Source: Ideonella sp. (lineage in GTDB: Bacteria; Pseudomonadota; Gammaproteobacteria; Burkholderiales; Burkholderiaceae_C). Taken from it: DNA of 64,000 nt. The stretch covers positions 62,001-126,000 of the forward strand of contig JABTUC010000004.1 of NCBI GenBank assembly GCA_015075545.1, written 5' to 3'. Below, in pieces: positions 63,748 to 64,000 of this stretch; within the stretch, counting starts at the first letter, position 1; every line of letters begins with the position of its first letter. Under the pieces are notes generated by a model. The model made no database searches. It was not told the DNA's origin and saw only the letters and a program-made list of their open reading frames with translations. The position numbers and the translations under genes were made by a program.

Positions 63748-64000
63748 GCTGTGGGCGGGCAGGCCGGGGCGCGCGGAGGGCGCCGAGCAGCGCAGCGGAC
63801 CGAGGGGCATCGCGACGCGCGCAAGCGCGCCGCGGCGGCGAGCATGTCGAGCTCCGAGCGCAGCGGCGCTGCGCCAGCAGCGTCGCGCCCGCGCGAGGGC
63901 GAGGGGCGGAGCCGCCCTTGGGCCGCGAGCAGCGCAGGGGACCTCGGCCCGCAGGGCCGAGGCGCCCGTGGCAGCGCGCCCCGGCCTGCCCGCCCACAGC
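63748..64000. repeat. 253-bp element bounded by 26-bp perfect inverted repeats, reaching the window edge
   Basis: The arm at 63748-63773 (starting GCTGTGGGCGGGCAGGCC) is the exact reverse complement of 63975-64000. Because the right arm ends at the last base, the repeat may be longer. The interior carries the hairpins GCGCGC-AA-GCGCGC, GGGCGG-AG-CCGCCC and CCTCGGCCC-GCA-GGGCCGAGG. No terminal duplication was visible at the left end. Confidence 0.65.

Larger units (their letters stand above)
63426..64000. other. Non-coding region with nested hairpins after the tct operon
   Basis: I see no gene on either strand; open frames here are low-complexity and contain no motif. The DNA is packed with perfect small stems with 2-4-nt loops, for example GTCGGCCC-TGC-GGGCCGAC, GTCCGGCCC-TTGC-GGGCCGGAC, CGATGC-TC-GCATCG, GGGCGG-AG-CCGCCC and CCTCGGCCC-GCA-GGGCCGAGG. 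Two much longer inverted repeats enclose them and are listed separately. Confidence 0.7.

Noticed and set aside
1-64000. CRISPR arrays, rRNA, tRNA, insertion sequences, phage genes
   Set aside because: No regularly spaced repeats, transposase, integrase or structural RNA signature was found on reading both strands.

Overview
The window is very GC-rich and gene-dense. Its gene families are typical of a Burkholderiales betaproteobacterium of the Rubrivivax/Leptothrix/Comamonadaceae kind: a Bug-type TctC receptor with TctB/TctA, a TRAP transporter, an acetoacetate decarboxylase next to 3-hydroxybutyrate dehydrogenase, an MXKDX-repeat protein, a TctE-like sensor kinase and REP-like intergenic repeats. 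That placement is inferred from family content, not from a marker gene. I saw no rRNA, tRNA, CRISPR array, insertion sequence or phage.

A striking general property is that about 14 genes are interrupted by small frameshifts while both sides of each break still encode conserved motifs. This is heaviest at 1-5000 (FAD oxidoreductase, MFS/spermidine synthase fusion, sulfatase) and recurs in the P450, amidase and M20 peptidase genes. Either these are recent pseudogenes or, more probably, the consensus carries indel errors in GC runs. Three loci also look internally deleted: an Nramp transporter (15.8-16.4 kb), a methyltransferase stub (48.0 kb) and a cytochrome b remnant (54.1 kb).

Layout. 0-5 kb: frameshifted oxidoreductase, spermidine synthase-like fusion and alkaline-phosphatase-fold transferase. 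5.3-8 kb: enoyl-CoA hydratase, cytochrome P450 and a Phd/PIN toxin-antitoxin pair. 8-11 kb: ammonium channel, small lipoprotein, EamA exporter. 11-16 kb: acyl-CoA synthetase, an unknown protein, and two divergent citrate synthases, one carrying a DNA-binding domain, around a dyad-rich spacer. 16-18.5 kb: Nramp remnant coupled to a TctE/TctD-like two-component system. 18.7-24.7 kb: second acyl-CoA synthetase, PYROXD2-like oxidoreductase, Crp/Fnr regulator, berberine-bridge-type oxidase, DGPF protein. 25-27.2 kb: MATE exporter and a second Phd/PIN pair with an apparently leaderless promoter. 27.2-29.6 kb: O-methyltransferase, small membrane and secreted proteins, FKBP. 29.7-32.6 kb: ligase-associated exonuclease plus ATP-dependent DNA ligase. 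32.8-37.3 kb: TRAP transporter with a probable internal terminator, then an amidase. 37-45 kb: assorted enzymes, an MFS transporter, a phosphoesterase and an M48 peptidase with a pilin-like tail. 45-50 kb: sugar dehydrogenase, DUF35/thiolase pair, TerB, M20 peptidase. 50-63.4 kb: the most coherent block, described next. 63.4-64 kb: non-coding DNA with long perfect inverted repeats.

The 50.7-63.4 kb block looks like one catabolic regulon split in two. A TetR regulator is followed by an NAD-dependent epimerase and a DapA-family aldolase. A tripartite tricarboxylate transporter (TctC-TctB-TctA) is followed by a TIM-barrel isomerase, an enolase-superfamily enzyme and a Gfo/Idh/MocA dehydrogenase. 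The same 16-bp palindrome-like operator, in opposite orientations, sits just before the tetR start codon and over the probable -10 of the tctC promoter. I infer that TetR represses itself and the whole pathway, which would import and degrade a sugar-acid-like compound through oxidation, dehydration and aldol cleavage. The substrate is unknown.
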